Part shown: positions 55,258 through 64,000 of the stretch, piece by piece
Layout of the letters: each line of letters opens with the position of its first letter
Numbering within the stretch: position 1 is the first letter of the stretch
DNA from: Enoplolaimus lenunculus
Lineage: Eukaryota > Nematoda > Enoplea > Enoplida > Thoracostomopsidae
Reading direction: 5' to 3'
Assembly (NCBI GenBank): GCA_030248215.1
Contig: JASANG010002001.1
Location: forward strand, 26,306 to 90,305
Length of the DNA stretch: 64,000 bases
Position numbers and translations under genes: made by a program
Notes under the pieces: generated by a model
Told to the model about the DNA's origin: nothing
What the model saw: the letters and a program-made list of their open reading frames with translations, nothing else
The model's database searches: none

Positions 55258-55487
55258 GTGGGCCAAGAAAAGACTAAGCTTAAGCGTTGGACTATTTTTT
55301 TTGCTTGGCTTAGGCGTAGGCTTAAGTTTAAGCTTTGGAATATGTTCATTCTTACGCTTAGGCTTATGCTTAGGCTTATGCTTAGGCTTAGGCTTAGGCT
55401 TAGGCTTAGGCTTATGCGCAGGCTTAGGCTTAGGCTTAGGGATGTGCTTATAATACTGTACCGCCCCTCCTGTTTTTTACATTGACC
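55258..55487 (+). mobile_element. TTAGGC MITE, subfamily 1, long hexamer run
   Basis: Right end CCTGTTTTTTACATTGACC; left end eroded (GGGCCAAGAAAAGACTAAGC). The body has a nearly unbroken run of a dozen CTTAGG/CTTATG hexamers. Confidence 0.8.
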
Positions 55488-55804
55488 CCTGCATCTCAGT
55501 GCAGCCTATAAGCTATTTAATTCAAATATGAACACGAGCACCGGTAGTGTTTCCGACCCCCAGTCAAGCTGGGACTTAAGGTCATAGTCGTAGTATGGAA
55601 TATTATAAATGATATATCGCCATCCGTAGTTTCGGACGACACGTAAACGTTACTGTTCCACGCTGTACAATAACCTACAGAGGTTACTCTGTCTAAATGC
55701 CTATTTTTGCTCGCAAAACAACTTTTTGCCAAAGTTGTCCGCTAAACGAAATAAAATTCTGGCTCTCAGCCACTGTTCGCCGTCCTGAAAGACATAACAG
55801 TGTA

Positions 55805-55972
55805 GGCCAGTGTAAAGAACAACATGGGCGGAATAGTATTATAAGCATAATGCTACGCCTAAGCCTAAGCCTAAGCGTCAGAATGAGCATATTTCTAAGC
55901 ACTAAGCCTAAGCGTCAGAATGAGCATATTTCTAAGCACTAAGCCTAAGTCTTAGCCTAAGCGGCCAATGTA
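55805..55972 (-). mobile_element. TTAGGC MITE, subfamily 1, abutting the next copy
   Basis: Starts GGCCAGTGTAAAGAACAACA; its right part is cut where the next element starts at 55973. It contains a direct duplication of a 38-bp stretch with TCAGAATGAGCATATTTCTA. Confidence 0.78.
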
Positions 55973-56121
55973 AGGAACAGGGGCGGAACAGTTTTATAAG
56001 CATATTGCTAAGCCTATGCTTAAACCTAAGCCTAAATCAAACAAAAAATAGTCTGAAGCTTTTAAGCTTACTGTTTTCCAGTCCCACTGAAACCGTTCCG
56101 CCTCTGATCTTTACATCGGCC
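55973..56121 (-). mobile_element. TTAGGC MITE, subfamily 1
   Basis: GGCCAATGTAAGGAACAGGG to CCTCTGATCTTTACATCGGC. The mirror copy in the other arm starts at 63902 and is cut by the window end. Confidence 0.85.
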
Positions 56122-56133
56122 GATATATTTTAG

Positions 56134-56271
56134 AAACCAGTGATAATTGGTGTTTCAACAATACTCAGTTTGATAATGTTTGGTGTTGAATGGTGGTACG
56201 CGACGTGTTGGGATTGGCCAATTAAACGCATTACACATTCATGCGATATCACTGGATGGATATTTGCGACG
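56134..56271 (+). CDS. membrane-protein exon C: next transmembrane helix
   Basis: Acceptor ATATATTTTAG, donor GTAAGC, 46 codons in phase 0: KPVIIGVSTILSLIMFGVEW then WYATCWDWPIKRITHSCDIT and GWIFAT. A membrane helix followed by a Trp/Cys-rich segment. It directly follows a TTAGGC MITE (ends 56121). An inverted, damaged copy is at 63752-63889. Confidence 0.72.
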
Positions 56272-56772
56272 GTAAGCGATGCGATTGGTGCATTTTAGGT
56301 AGTGTTGTGCATCGGCGAGTAATTGCTTACCGCAGAATAAGCTAAACTCATTAGCAATATTAATTTAATGTTTTTAATCATATTTACATTTCAATTGTAA
56401 AACTTTTTGCTGAAATCTTAAACGTTGCCTACTGTTATGTTATCATTATGGTCAATGCTATAACTGAACCATTTGTTAAAACTACTTTAGTTGCAGTAAT
56501 TGCAGTTGCATTACGTTTTGATTTCTGGTTCGCTTCGCTCGAGACGTTTCTATTATATATTGCTGCGCAGCAAAAACCTTGAAAGTTGAGCAGTTAAAAC
56601 TCGTGAGAAAAAATTTATTTTTTGAACGTTAAAACAACTTCGAAACCGCAGATTATCACCGCCGCATCCAGGAATTCTTGACACGGGGGGGGGGTGGTTC
56701 AAAAAATTACTTAGGAAGTTAGGAACATTTTAGTTACGGGAATTTTTTTGACACTGTACCGTTTTTGAACTT

Positions 56773-57110
56773 TGGGTAAGGACGAAAATGTCGTTAGGGG
56801 GCCGCTCTTACGGTCGTCGTAGTTGCGACCCGGCACAATATGCATCAAATAAATTTCAGGTATTCATTGGCATTGCATTAGTTTTATTCGTCGCCGATTT
56901 TGTTATTATACTGCTGCCTTTCCTTCGCCACGCTTGCAACTCACCGCAATATACCGCAGGTTCTAAAATTCGTCAAAAATGCCAACGAATCTAAAGCAAT
57001 GCATGCAATTGCTAATAAACACAAGCACCAGCAAAACGATTATTCCAGTTGTTGAATCGGGTTATAGTTCAGTTTCAACTGTAGGACCAAAATACTGAGT
57101 GCATATGGCG
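56773..57110 (+). pseudogene. membrane-protein exon D, left-arm copy, damaged
   Basis: Matches the right-arm exon (62840-63250) over its length, including the membrane helix VFIGIALVLFVADFVIILLP. The acceptor CAG of the right copy is CTTT here, and an extra base after the 'YTAGSKI' codons shifts the frame, so the C-terminal tail is lost. The shared poly(A) signal follows at 57286. If the assembly is right, this copy cannot complete the gene whose exons B and C precede it. Confidence 0.65.
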
Positions 57111-57285
57111 ACAGCTGTGCCTCTTCGCAACCAGAAACCACGACCGGCAACAGATATGGGAACGAATTGGTGCACCAATGTACGTTTGAACGCAGCGGTT
57201 GACTATGGTCATATGACGTATAGGTGGTTGGCATTTTTGGTCGTTCAACGAAATGAAACCAAATTTTTATTTTGTAATTATTTTA

Positions 57286-57291
57286 AATAAA
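57286..57291 (+). promoter_or_regulatory. poly(A) signal AATAAA after exon D (left arm)
   Basis: AATAAA about 180 bases past the end of the tail-coding region; the same hexamer is kept in the right arm at 62735-62740 on the other strand. Confidence 0.45.
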
Positions 57292-57432
57292 TTTGATGAC
57301 GGACCGGTTTATATCAAAATGCTAAAACCGATTTTTAGTGTCAGTTCAGCCGTGTTTGAAGCGGTTGCGAAGCAGTGGAATGATTAATGCATTGCGTTGT
57401 AGGAGCGTCAGAAATTGTACAACGTATCTATC

Positions 57433-57638
57433 GGTCCATGTATACAACAGGGCCAGATCGTTTTCCGAGGGGACTATAATAGAGTCAGTTTAAACTTTAG
57501 ACTGAGTTTTTTGCTTAGGCTTAGGATTAGGCATAGAAATAAAGAGGCTTATCCATACGATTAGGCTTAGGCGTAGGCTTAGGCTTGGGAATATGCTTAT
57601 AATAATGGCTTCCGGTCCTGGAGTTCTATACACTGGCC
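57433..57638 (+). mobile_element. TTAGGC MITE, subfamily 2 (left arm)
   Basis: GGTCCATGTATACAACAGGG to CTGGAGTTCTATACACTGGC. AACGTAT occurs on both flanks. Mirror copy at 62400-62594. Confidence 0.85.
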
Positions 57639-57639
57639 A

Positions 57640-57768
57640 ACGTATTGAAGGTGTTACTAACATTCTGTTCCACGTTCTGTTTCAATTGACTTCGGCTGGG
57701 TCTTGTTGTTGCCTATTGTCATTGGCGCAGCCACGATTTTAAGGAAAAGGCTTCGTCCTACACCAATT
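57640..57768 (+). other. short island between MITEs with a membrane-helix-like frame
   Basis: Single-copy stretch between two MITEs, mirrored at 62267-62399. In the right-arm copy one frame reads NILFHVLFQLTFWWVLLLPI then VIGAATILRKGLRPTPIE, like a membrane helix with a basic cytoplasmic flank. The left copy has a one-base deletion. A splice donor is not visible, so an exon is only a possibility. Confidence 0.3.
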
Positions 57769-57769
57769 G

Positions 57770-58155
57770 AGGCCCACGTATAAAAGAGGGCCAAACCATT
57801 TTTCGCGTAAGTTTAGCTTAAACTTTGGACTAATTTTATATGCTTAGGTTTGGGCTTAGGAATACATTATTCTTATGCTGGTGTTTGGCTTAGGCTTAGA
57901 TTTGGACAAGCATATGTTGGCCAATGTTACTTTAAAAGGAGCGTAACAGTGGATTAAGCGTATTCCTAGGCGTCAGCCTAAACCTAAGCGTTGCAAAAAT
58001 GAGTTCGTAAGCTTAAGTCTATGCCTAAGCCTAAGAAAAAATGTAATATAGAATCTAAACCTACTCTTTTATAGACCCACCAGAAATCTGGACGCCCCTT
58101 AAAGTAACATGTGCCCATATGCTTATCCACGATTACGGCCCTGGTTCATACATTG
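57770..58155 (+). mobile_element. TTAGGC MITE, subfamily 4, with nested subfamily 3 copy (left arm)
   Basis: Outer element starts GGCCCACGTATAAAAGAGGG and ends GGCCCTGGTTCATACATTGG. Inside, 57919-58116 is a reversed subfamily-3 element (GGCCAATGTTACTTTAAAAG) with flanks CATATGTT and CATATGCT. Confidence 0.82.
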
Positions 58156-58907
58156 GCTCAAATTTCGAAGGGTGTGTTTGTTGGGTTACCAAATAAAAAA
58201 ATGCCTAAAATCCCTCGGCAAAAATTTCAAAGGGGAGAGAAGTTTGCCGATAACCCCCTCTTGGTTTTTACCGAAAATTTGTAGGTGATGAAAACGGCAA
58301 TTTAGAGCGTATAGTTTGCAATTTAGTATAACGCTCTATTAACACGCGCAAGTTATTGCAGTTAATAGATCTCGCAGTTACCATTTGCAGGTGCAGGTGT
58401 TTATCCAAAACTTGCTACTAAAATTAGCACTTGCATGATTTTGCGGCAAAAAATTGCAGTTGTAAGTGGAAATTTACGTTCTTTCGAGGAAAACCTGCCG
58501 CTGCAAGTTCTTCCTATCAACTATATGCATGCATTTGCAAATGCAGTTGCATGTTCTTGCTACAAAAACTTGTATGTAAAAATTGCGGCTGCATGTGCTC
58601 GCAGCAAAAACTAGCACGTGTAAAAATGAGACTTAAATGTTTGGCTTGATATCAGAAAAAAGGGCAATATCATATCTGTAGCAAGTATTGCCATTTACTA
58701 ATATGTTCTGAGGAAGCAAACTGCAAAAGTCGTAAAGGATGTTTATGAGATTGTTACATAGTTGCACAATGAATTGGGTGCAATAAATAGTGCTACATTG
58801 CTAAATTTTTCAAGCTTATCACTTGATGCTTCAAATTTTAGCACGCCATGCAGTCAACTGCTTGGCGCTACAAACCTGAAACTACACATAATTACTGCGC
58901 AAAATCA
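58156..58907. other. palindrome arm, non-coding, conserved in both arms
   Basis: Holds a TTCACACGTGT-type repeat rich in TGCAAATGCAGTTGC words. Mirrored at 61133-61873. No exon recognised. Confidence 0.5.
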
Positions 58908-59052
58908 GACCCGTAGCCAGTTTACCTTGCTAGGGGGGCTGAAAATTTTTGCAGCAGGGGCATTCAAAGGTTTTCAATGAGTTATAAGTTAGGTTGAAAA
59001 TTGTTTAGGAGGGGGGGGGGGCAAAATTTTTCCAGATGGGGCTCAAAATGCT
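58908..59052 (+). mobile_element. GTAGCCAG-family MITE (left arm)
   Basis: GACCCGTAGCCAGTTTACCT onward with GAGTTATAAGTTAGGTTGAA; mirror copy at 60990-61132 in the right arm. Confidence 0.75.
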
Positions 59053-59333
59053 TGGTTTTAGACAATGTTTCCGCGTTAAAAGTATTGCAAAAATCGACAC
59101 ACAAGAAATAAAAAAGTATGCATGACAATTAACCCCGTTGGATCGTCTTGGGTGTATGCCAAATCAAAATTAATAGAGTGCTTAAGTCATTTATAGCAAA
59201 GACGAGAGTTTAATGTCGACCGAAGTGATTATTCTGCTGGAAAACCGGTATACACATGTGATAATGGTTTAATGATTAATGTGCAACTACGTTTACTAGT
59301 ATTTTCCAATTGCAATGATCCAATATTTTGAAA

Positions 59334-59545
59334 TCATTTTGTCATATTTTCAACATATTTTGCACATAATTGCCGATATTTGTCGATCGGATCAATTTTA
59401 AGACCTTCAACTTTGCCGGCTTCGTCCCAACGACGAATTTGCGTCAACGCTTCAAAGTTTGGCAGCGCTTCAAAGTCAGCAATTTCTTGTGACGTCATTT
59501 GACCGCCTTGGAGTTGTGCTGCAGCTTGCGATGCGGCCGAAACGC
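59334..59545 (-). CDS. 3' exon of a PhnZ-like HD-domain oxygenase gene (left arm)
   Basis: Minus-strand exon after acceptor TGATTAAAG, 212 nt, ending TGA at 59336-59334. Codes for GVSAASQAAAQLQGGQMTSQ, then EIADFEALPNFEALTQIRRW, then DEAGKVEGLKID...NMTK. 'LQGGxMTxxExxxFE', 'LRRWDxxxKV' and a final aromatic helix are the C-terminal signature of the HD-domain mixed-valent diiron oxygenases typified by bacterial PhnZ, whose relatives also occur in animals. The catalytic HD residues lie in missing upstream exons, which should be to the right, where the palindrome centre begins. Confidence 0.65.
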
Positions 59546-59687
59546 CTTTAATCAGTCAAACCGGAATTTGTTTAATTCGGTTTAGAAACACCAATATTAC
59601 CGGTCGAGCAAGAACATCGTAACCTTGGCGGCTGGCTTCTACTCAAAAAACAACATGCGTTTGAAACGCGTAGACGTTGGAAAAACA

Positions 59688-60358
59688 AAGATTTTTGGTT
59701 AAATATTGAGGAAAGATTTTTGGTTAAATATTGAGGAAAGATTTTTGGTTAAATATTGAGGAAAGATTTTTGGTTAAATATTGAGGAAAGATTTTGGTTA
59801 ATGAAAGATTTTTGGTTAAATATTGAGGAAAGATTTTTGGTTACATATTGAGGAAAGATTTTTGGTTAAATATTGAGGAAAGATTTTTGGTTAAATATTG
59901 AGGAAAGATTTTTGGTTAAATATTGAGGAAAGATTTTTGGTTAAATATTGAGGAAAGATTTATTGTTAAATATTGAGGAAAGATTTTTGGTTAAATATTG
60001 AGGAAAGATTTTTGGTTAAATATTGAGGAAAGATTTTTGGTTAAATATTGAGGAAAGATTTTTGGTTAAATATTGAGGAAAGATTTTTGGTTAAATATTG
60101 AGGAAAGATTTTTGGTTAAATATTGAGGAAAGATTTTTGGTAATGAGGAAAGATTTTTGGTATCGAAAAATTTTTGGTTAAATATTGAGGAAAGATTTTT
60201 GGTTAAATATTGAGGAAAGATTTTTGGTTAAATATTGAGGAAAGATTTTTGGTTAAATATTAAAGATTTAACCAAAAATCTTTCCTGAATATTTAACCAA
60301 AAATCTTTCCTCAATATTTAACCAAAAATCTTTCCTCAATATTTAACCAAAAATCTTT
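59688..60358. repeat. 25-bp tandem array that turns around at its right end
   Basis: About 22 direct units beginning AAAGATTTTTGGTTAAATAT, then at about 60262 the array reverses and three to four units run in the opposite strand. This forms the centre of the inverted duplication. A few units are shortened (around 59795 and 60140). Confidence 0.9.
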
Positions 60359-60499
60359 GTTTTTCCAACGTCTACGCGTTTCAAACGCATGTTGTTTTTT
60401 GAGTAGAAGCCAGCCGCCAAGGTTACGATGTTCTTGCTCGACCGGTAATATTGGTGTTTCTAAACCGGAATTAGACAATTCCGGTTTGACTGATTAAAG

Positions 60500-60717
60500 G
60501 CGTTTCGGCCGCATCAGACTAGGCGCCGATTTTTCCAAGGCGGTCAAATGACGTTCACAAGAAATTGCTGACTTTGAAAAAAGCGCTGCCAAAACTTTGA
60601 AGCGTTAACGCAATTCGTCGTTGGGACGAAGCCGGCAAAGTTGAAGGTCTTAAAATTGATCCGATCGACAAATATCGGCAATTATGTGCAAAATATGTTA
60701 AAAATATGGCAAAATGA
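60500..60717 (+). pseudogene. 3' exon of PhnZ-like gene, right-arm copy, broken
   Basis: Inverted copy of 59334-59545. Extra bases, several of them lengthened A or T runs, put it out of frame in at least three places, and a TAG interrupts the start. The stretch LKIDPIDKYRQLCAKYV is still readable. Confidence 0.65.
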
Positions 60718-60989
60718 TTTCAAAATCTGGATCATTGCAATTGGAAAATACTAGTAAACGTAGTTGCACATTAATCATTAAACCATTATCACATGTGTAT
60801 ACCGGTTTTCCAGCAGAATAATAACTACGGTCGACATTCAAAGCTTGTCTTTGCTATAAATGACTTAAGCACTCTATTAATTTTGATTTGGCATACACCC
60901 AAGACGATCCAACAATATTCATGCATATTTTTTTATTTCTTGTCTGGATTTTTGCAATACTTTTAACGCGGAAACATTGTCTAAAACAA

Positions 60990-61132
60990 GCATTTTCAGC
61001 CCCATCTGGACAAATTTTGCCCCCCCCCCTCCTCAACAATTTCAACCTAACTTATAACTCATTGAAAACCTTTGAATGCCCCTGCTGCAAAATTTTCAGC
61101 CCCCCTAGCAAGGTAAACTGGCTACGGGTCTG
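60990..61132 (-). mobile_element. GTAGCCAG-family MITE (right arm)
   Basis: AAGGTAAACTGGCTACGGGT at its right end; mirror of 58908-59052. Confidence 0.75.
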
Positions 61133-61873
61133 ATTTGCGCAGTAATTATGTGTAGTTTCAGGTTTGTAGCGCCAAGCAGTTGACTGCATGGCGTGTAAAA
61201 TTTGAAGCATCAAGTGATAAGCTTGAAAATTTAGCAATGTAGCACTATTTATTGCACCCAATTCATTGTGCAACTATGTACAATTTCATATTTGCGACTT
61301 TTGCAGTTTGCTTCCTCAGAACATATTAGTAAATGGCAATAATTGCTACCCAATCTGATTTTGCCCTTTTTCTGATATCAAGCCAAACATTTAAGTCTCA
61401 TTTTTACACGTGCTAGTTTTTGCTGCGGGCGCATCCGCGCAATTTTTACATACAAGTTTTTGTAGCAGAGCGTGCAACTGCATTTGCAAATGCATGCATA
61501 TATTTGATAGGAAGAACTTGCAGCGGCAGGTTTTCCTCGAAAGAACGTAAATTTCCACTTACAACTGCAATTTTTTGCCGCCAAATCATGCAAGTGCTAA
61601 TTTTTCATAGCAAGTTTTGGATAAACACCTGCACCTGCAAATGGTAACTGCGAGAGAAATCTATTAACTGCAATAACTTGCGCGTGTTAATAGAGCGTTG
61701 CCTGTAAATCTGCAAACTATACGCTCTAAATTGCCGTTTTCATCACCTACAAATTTTCGGTAAAAACCAAGAGGGGGGTTATCGGCAAACTACTCCTCCC
61801 CTTTGAAATTTTTGCCGAGGGATTTTAGGCATTTTTTTATTTGGTAACCCAACAAACACACCCTTCGAAATTT

Positions 61874-62266
61874 GAGCCAATGTATGAACCAGGGCCGTAA
61901 TCGTGGATAAGCATATGGGCACATGTTACTTTAAGGGGCGTCCAGATTTCTGGTGGGTCTAGAAAAGAGTAGGTTTAAGATTCTAGATTACATTTTTTTC
62001 CTTAGGCTTAGGCATAGACTTAAGCTTACGAACTCATTTTTGCAACGCTTAGGTTTAGGCTGACGCCTAGGAATACGCTTAATCTACTGTTACGCTTCTT
62101 TTAAAGTAACATTGGCCAGCATATGCTTGTCCAAAATCTAAGCCTAAGCCAAACACCAGCATAAGAATAATGTATTCCTAAGCCTAAACCTAAGCATATA
62201 AAATTAGTCCAAAGTTTAAGCTAAACTTACGCGAAAAATGGTTCGGCCCTCTTTTATACGTGGGCC
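61874..62266 (-). mobile_element. TTAGGC MITE, subfamily 4, with nested subfamily 3 copy (right arm)
   Basis: Mirror of 57770-58155. The inner element spans about 61916-62117 and has the same flanks, so this nested insertion is older than the inverted duplication. Confidence 0.82.
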
Positions 62267-62399
62267 TCAATTGGTGTAGGACGAAGCCCTTTCCTTAAAA
62301 TCGTGGCTGCGCCAATGACAATAGGCAACAACAAGACCCACCAGAAAGTCAATTGAAACAGAACGTGGAACAGAATGTTAGTAACACCTTAGATACGTT

Positions 62400-62594
62400 G
62401 GCCCATGTATAGAACAGGACCGGAACAGTATTATAAGCATATTCCCAAGCCTAAGCCTACGCCTAAGCCTAATCGTATGGATAAGCCTATTTCTAAGCCT
62501 AATCCTAAGCCTAAGCAAAAAATTAGTCTAAAGCTTAAACTGACTCTATTATAGTCCCTCGGAAAACGATCTGGCCCTGTTCTATACATGGACC
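62400..62594 (-). mobile_element. TTAGGC MITE, subfamily 2 (right arm)
   Basis: GGCCCATGTATAGAACAGGA to GGCCCTGTTCTATACATGGA; mirror of 57433-57638, less eroded at its ends. Confidence 0.85.
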
Positions 62595-62734
62595 GATAGA
62601 TACGTTGTACAATTTCTGACGCTCCTACAACGCAATGCATTAATCATTCCACTGCTTCGCAACCGCTTCAAACACGGCTGAACTGACACTAAAAATCGGT
62701 TTTAGCATTTTGATATAAACCGGTCCGTCATCAA

Positions 62735-62740
62735 TTTATT
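62735..62740 (-). promoter_or_regulatory. poly(A) signal AATAAA after exon D (right arm)
   Basis: AATAAA on the minus strand about 100 bases past the stop codon at 62840. Confidence 0.45.
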
Positions 62741-62839
62741 TAGAAAAATAATTACAAAATAAAAATTTGGTTTCATTTCGTTGAACGACCAAAAATGCCA
62801 ACCACCGATACGTCATATGACCATAGTCAACCGCTGCGT

Positions 62840-63250
62840 TCAAACGTACGTTGGTGCACCAATTCGGTGCCCATATCTGTTGCCGGTCGTGGTTTCTGGT
62901 CCAAGAGGCACAGCTGTTGCCATATGCACTCGAGTATTTTGAACCTCAGTTGAAACTGAACTATAACCCGATTCAACAACTGGAATAGTGGTGCTGGTGC
63001 TTGTGTTATTAGCAATTGCATGCATTGCTTCAGATTCGTTGGCATTTTGAGCAATTTTAGAACCTGCGGTATATTGCGGTGAGTTGCGAGCGTGGCGAAG
63101 GAAAGGCAGCAGTATAATAACAAAATCGGCGACGAATAAAACTAATGCAATGCCAATGAATACCTGAAATTTATTTGATGCATATTGTGCCGGGTCGCAA
63201 CTACGACGACCGTTAGAGCGGCCCCCTACCGACATTTTCGTCCTTACCCA
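62840..63250 (-). CDS. membrane-protein exon D, right-arm copy, intact
   Basis: Acceptor TTTGTGAACAG, 136 codons and stop. Reads WVRTKMSVGGRSNGRRSCDP, then helix VFIGIALVLFVADFVIILLP, then a Ser/Thr-rich tail ending GAPTYV. The entry phase (0) fits the exit of exon C. The last residues T-Y-V form a class I PDZ-binding motif, as in claudins and other junctional four-helix proteins. With exons B and C the protein would have at least three membrane helices; family not recognised. Confidence 0.68.
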   Translation of the reverse strand, partial: WVRTKMSVGGRSNGRRSCDPAQYASNKFQVFIGIALVLFVADFVIILLPFLRHARNSPQYTAGSKIAQNANESEAMHAIANNTSTSTTIPVVESGYSSVSTEVQNTRVHMATAVPLGPETTTGNRYGHRIGAPTYV

Positions 63251-63751
63251 CTGTTCACAAACGGTACAGTGTCAAAAAAATTCCCGTAACTACAATGTTC
63301 CTAACTTCCTAAGTAATTTTTTGAACCACCCCCCCCCCGTGTCAAGAATTCCTGGATGCAGCGGTGATCATCTGCGGTTTCGAAGTTGTTTTAACGTTCA
63401 AAAAATAAATTTTTTCTCACGAGTTTTAACTGCTCAACTTTCAAGGTTTTTGCTGCGCAGCAATATATAATAGAAACGTCTCGAGCGAAGCGAACCAGAA
63501 ATCAAAACGTAATGCAACTGCAATTACTGCAACTAAAGTAGTTTTAACAAATGGTTCAGTTATAGCATTGACCATAATGATAACATAACAGTAGGCAACG
63601 TTTAAGATTTCAGCAAAAAGTTTTCAATTGAAATGTAAATATGATTAAAAACATTAAATTAATATTGCTAATGAGTTTAGCTTATTCTGCGGTAAGCAAT
63701 TACTCGCCGAATACACAACACTACCTAAAATGCACCAATCGCATCGCTTAC

Positions 63752-63889
63752 CTTCGCAAATATCCATCCAGTGCCATGGCATCAATGTGTAACGCGTTTA
63801 ATTGGCCAATCCCAACACGTCGCGTACCACCATTCGACACGAAACATTATCAAACTGAGTATTGTTGAAACACCAATTATCACTGGTTT
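63752..63889 (-). pseudogene. membrane-protein exon C, right-arm copy, damaged
   Basis: Same length (138 nt) as exon C at 56134-56271 and nearly identical, but with a TGA in place of the Ser codon in THSCDIT, a changed acceptor (TTTGGAG for TATTTTAG) and a few substitutions. The donor GTAAGC is kept. Confidence 0.7.
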
Positions 63890-63901
63890 CTCCAAAGATA
63901 G

Positions 63902-64000
63902 CGGCCAATGTAAAGATCAGAGGCGGAACGGTTTCAGTCGGACTGGAAAACAGTAAGCTTAAAAGCTTCAGACTATTATTTGGTTGGTTTTAGGCTTAGG
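63902..64000 (+). mobile_element. TTAGGC MITE, subfamily 1, cut by window end
   Basis: GGCCAATGTAAAGATCAGAG onward; mirror of 55973-56121. Confidence 0.85.

Larger units (their letters stand above)
56025..59689 (+). repeat. inverted duplication, left arm
   Basis: Matches 60357-64000 in reverse orientation, with single-base differences and small indels every few tens of bases. Contains exon C, damaged exon D, three TTAGGC-type MITEs (one nested in another), a GTGCAAATTTTTGC-type repeat, a GTAGCCAG-family MITE and the intact PhnZ-like exon. The left limit is set by the window end of the other arm, so the arm may be longer. Confidence 0.9.
60357..64000 (-). repeat. inverted duplication, right arm (runs off the window)
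   Basis: Mirror of 56025-59689 with the same order of elements reversed. Arm lengths agree to within about 20 bases. It continues to the last base of the window, inside a TTAGGC MITE that is the mirror of 55973-56121. Confidence 0.9.

Noticed and set aside
59688-60358. CRISPR array
   Set aside because: Units follow each other with no spacers and the genome is eukaryotic.
1-64000. Retroviral, LTR, Polinton or other capsid-bearing element
   Set aside because: No gag, polymerase, integrase or capsid-like frame and no long terminal direct repeats were recognised on either strand.

Overview
The window is eukaryotic, from an invertebrate animal. It is AT-rich, with small exons set in introns of about 0.1-3 kb that are packed with short non-autonomous DNA transposons. 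Most splice acceptors read TTTTCAG, TTTTTAG or TTTGCAG and most donors GTAAG or GTGAG. With the very abundant TTAGGC hexamers (the nematode telomere unit) this suggests a repeat-rich nematode. That placement is an inference. No bacterial operon, CRISPR array or rRNA is visible, and I recognise no retrovirus, LTR element or Polinton.

Layout. (1) 1-8.4 kb: repeats and AT-rich DNA, no gene recognised. (2) 8.45-19.23 kb, plus strand: eleven exons of a Cys-loop anion-channel subunit (glutamate/glycine-gated chloride channel class). The signal-peptide exon is not found. Exon phases agree throughout (676 residues plus stop). (3) 24.68-26.24 kb, plus: a two-exon gene for a small secreted cysteine-rich protein with a poly(A) signal. 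(4) 42.17-32.50 kb, minus: a four-exon gene for a 1025-residue, mostly disordered protein with a possible PKA-anchoring helix and a run of SP-containing 10-residue repeats. (5) 52.8-57.3 kb, plus: exons of an unrecognised multi-pass membrane protein. (6) From about 56.0 kb to the window end: a 3.7-kb-arm inverted duplication around a 0.67-kb tandem array. It carries two copies of the last exons of the membrane protein and two copies of the 3' exon of a PhnZ-like HD-domain oxygenase. Each arm keeps some exons whole that are damaged in the other.

Repeats make up much of the rest. The dominant one is a hAT-like MITE group (ends GGCC...GGCC, 8-bp target duplications where readable) whose body is built of TTAGGC hexamers; I count about 30 copies in at least four terminal-repeat subfamilies. 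Others are piggyBac-type MITEs in TTAA sites carrying a tRNA-like pol III promoter, TA-flanked palindromes rich in GAGTC, a TA-flanked MITE with ends GTGACCCGAATAAGAGGG, several further hAT-like MITEs, one large fold-back element, one tRNA-derived SINE and several minisatellites. Insertions of one family into another are common, and two places are nested three deep.

The genes do not form an obvious functional group; they look like ordinary separate genes embedded in transposon-rich DNA.
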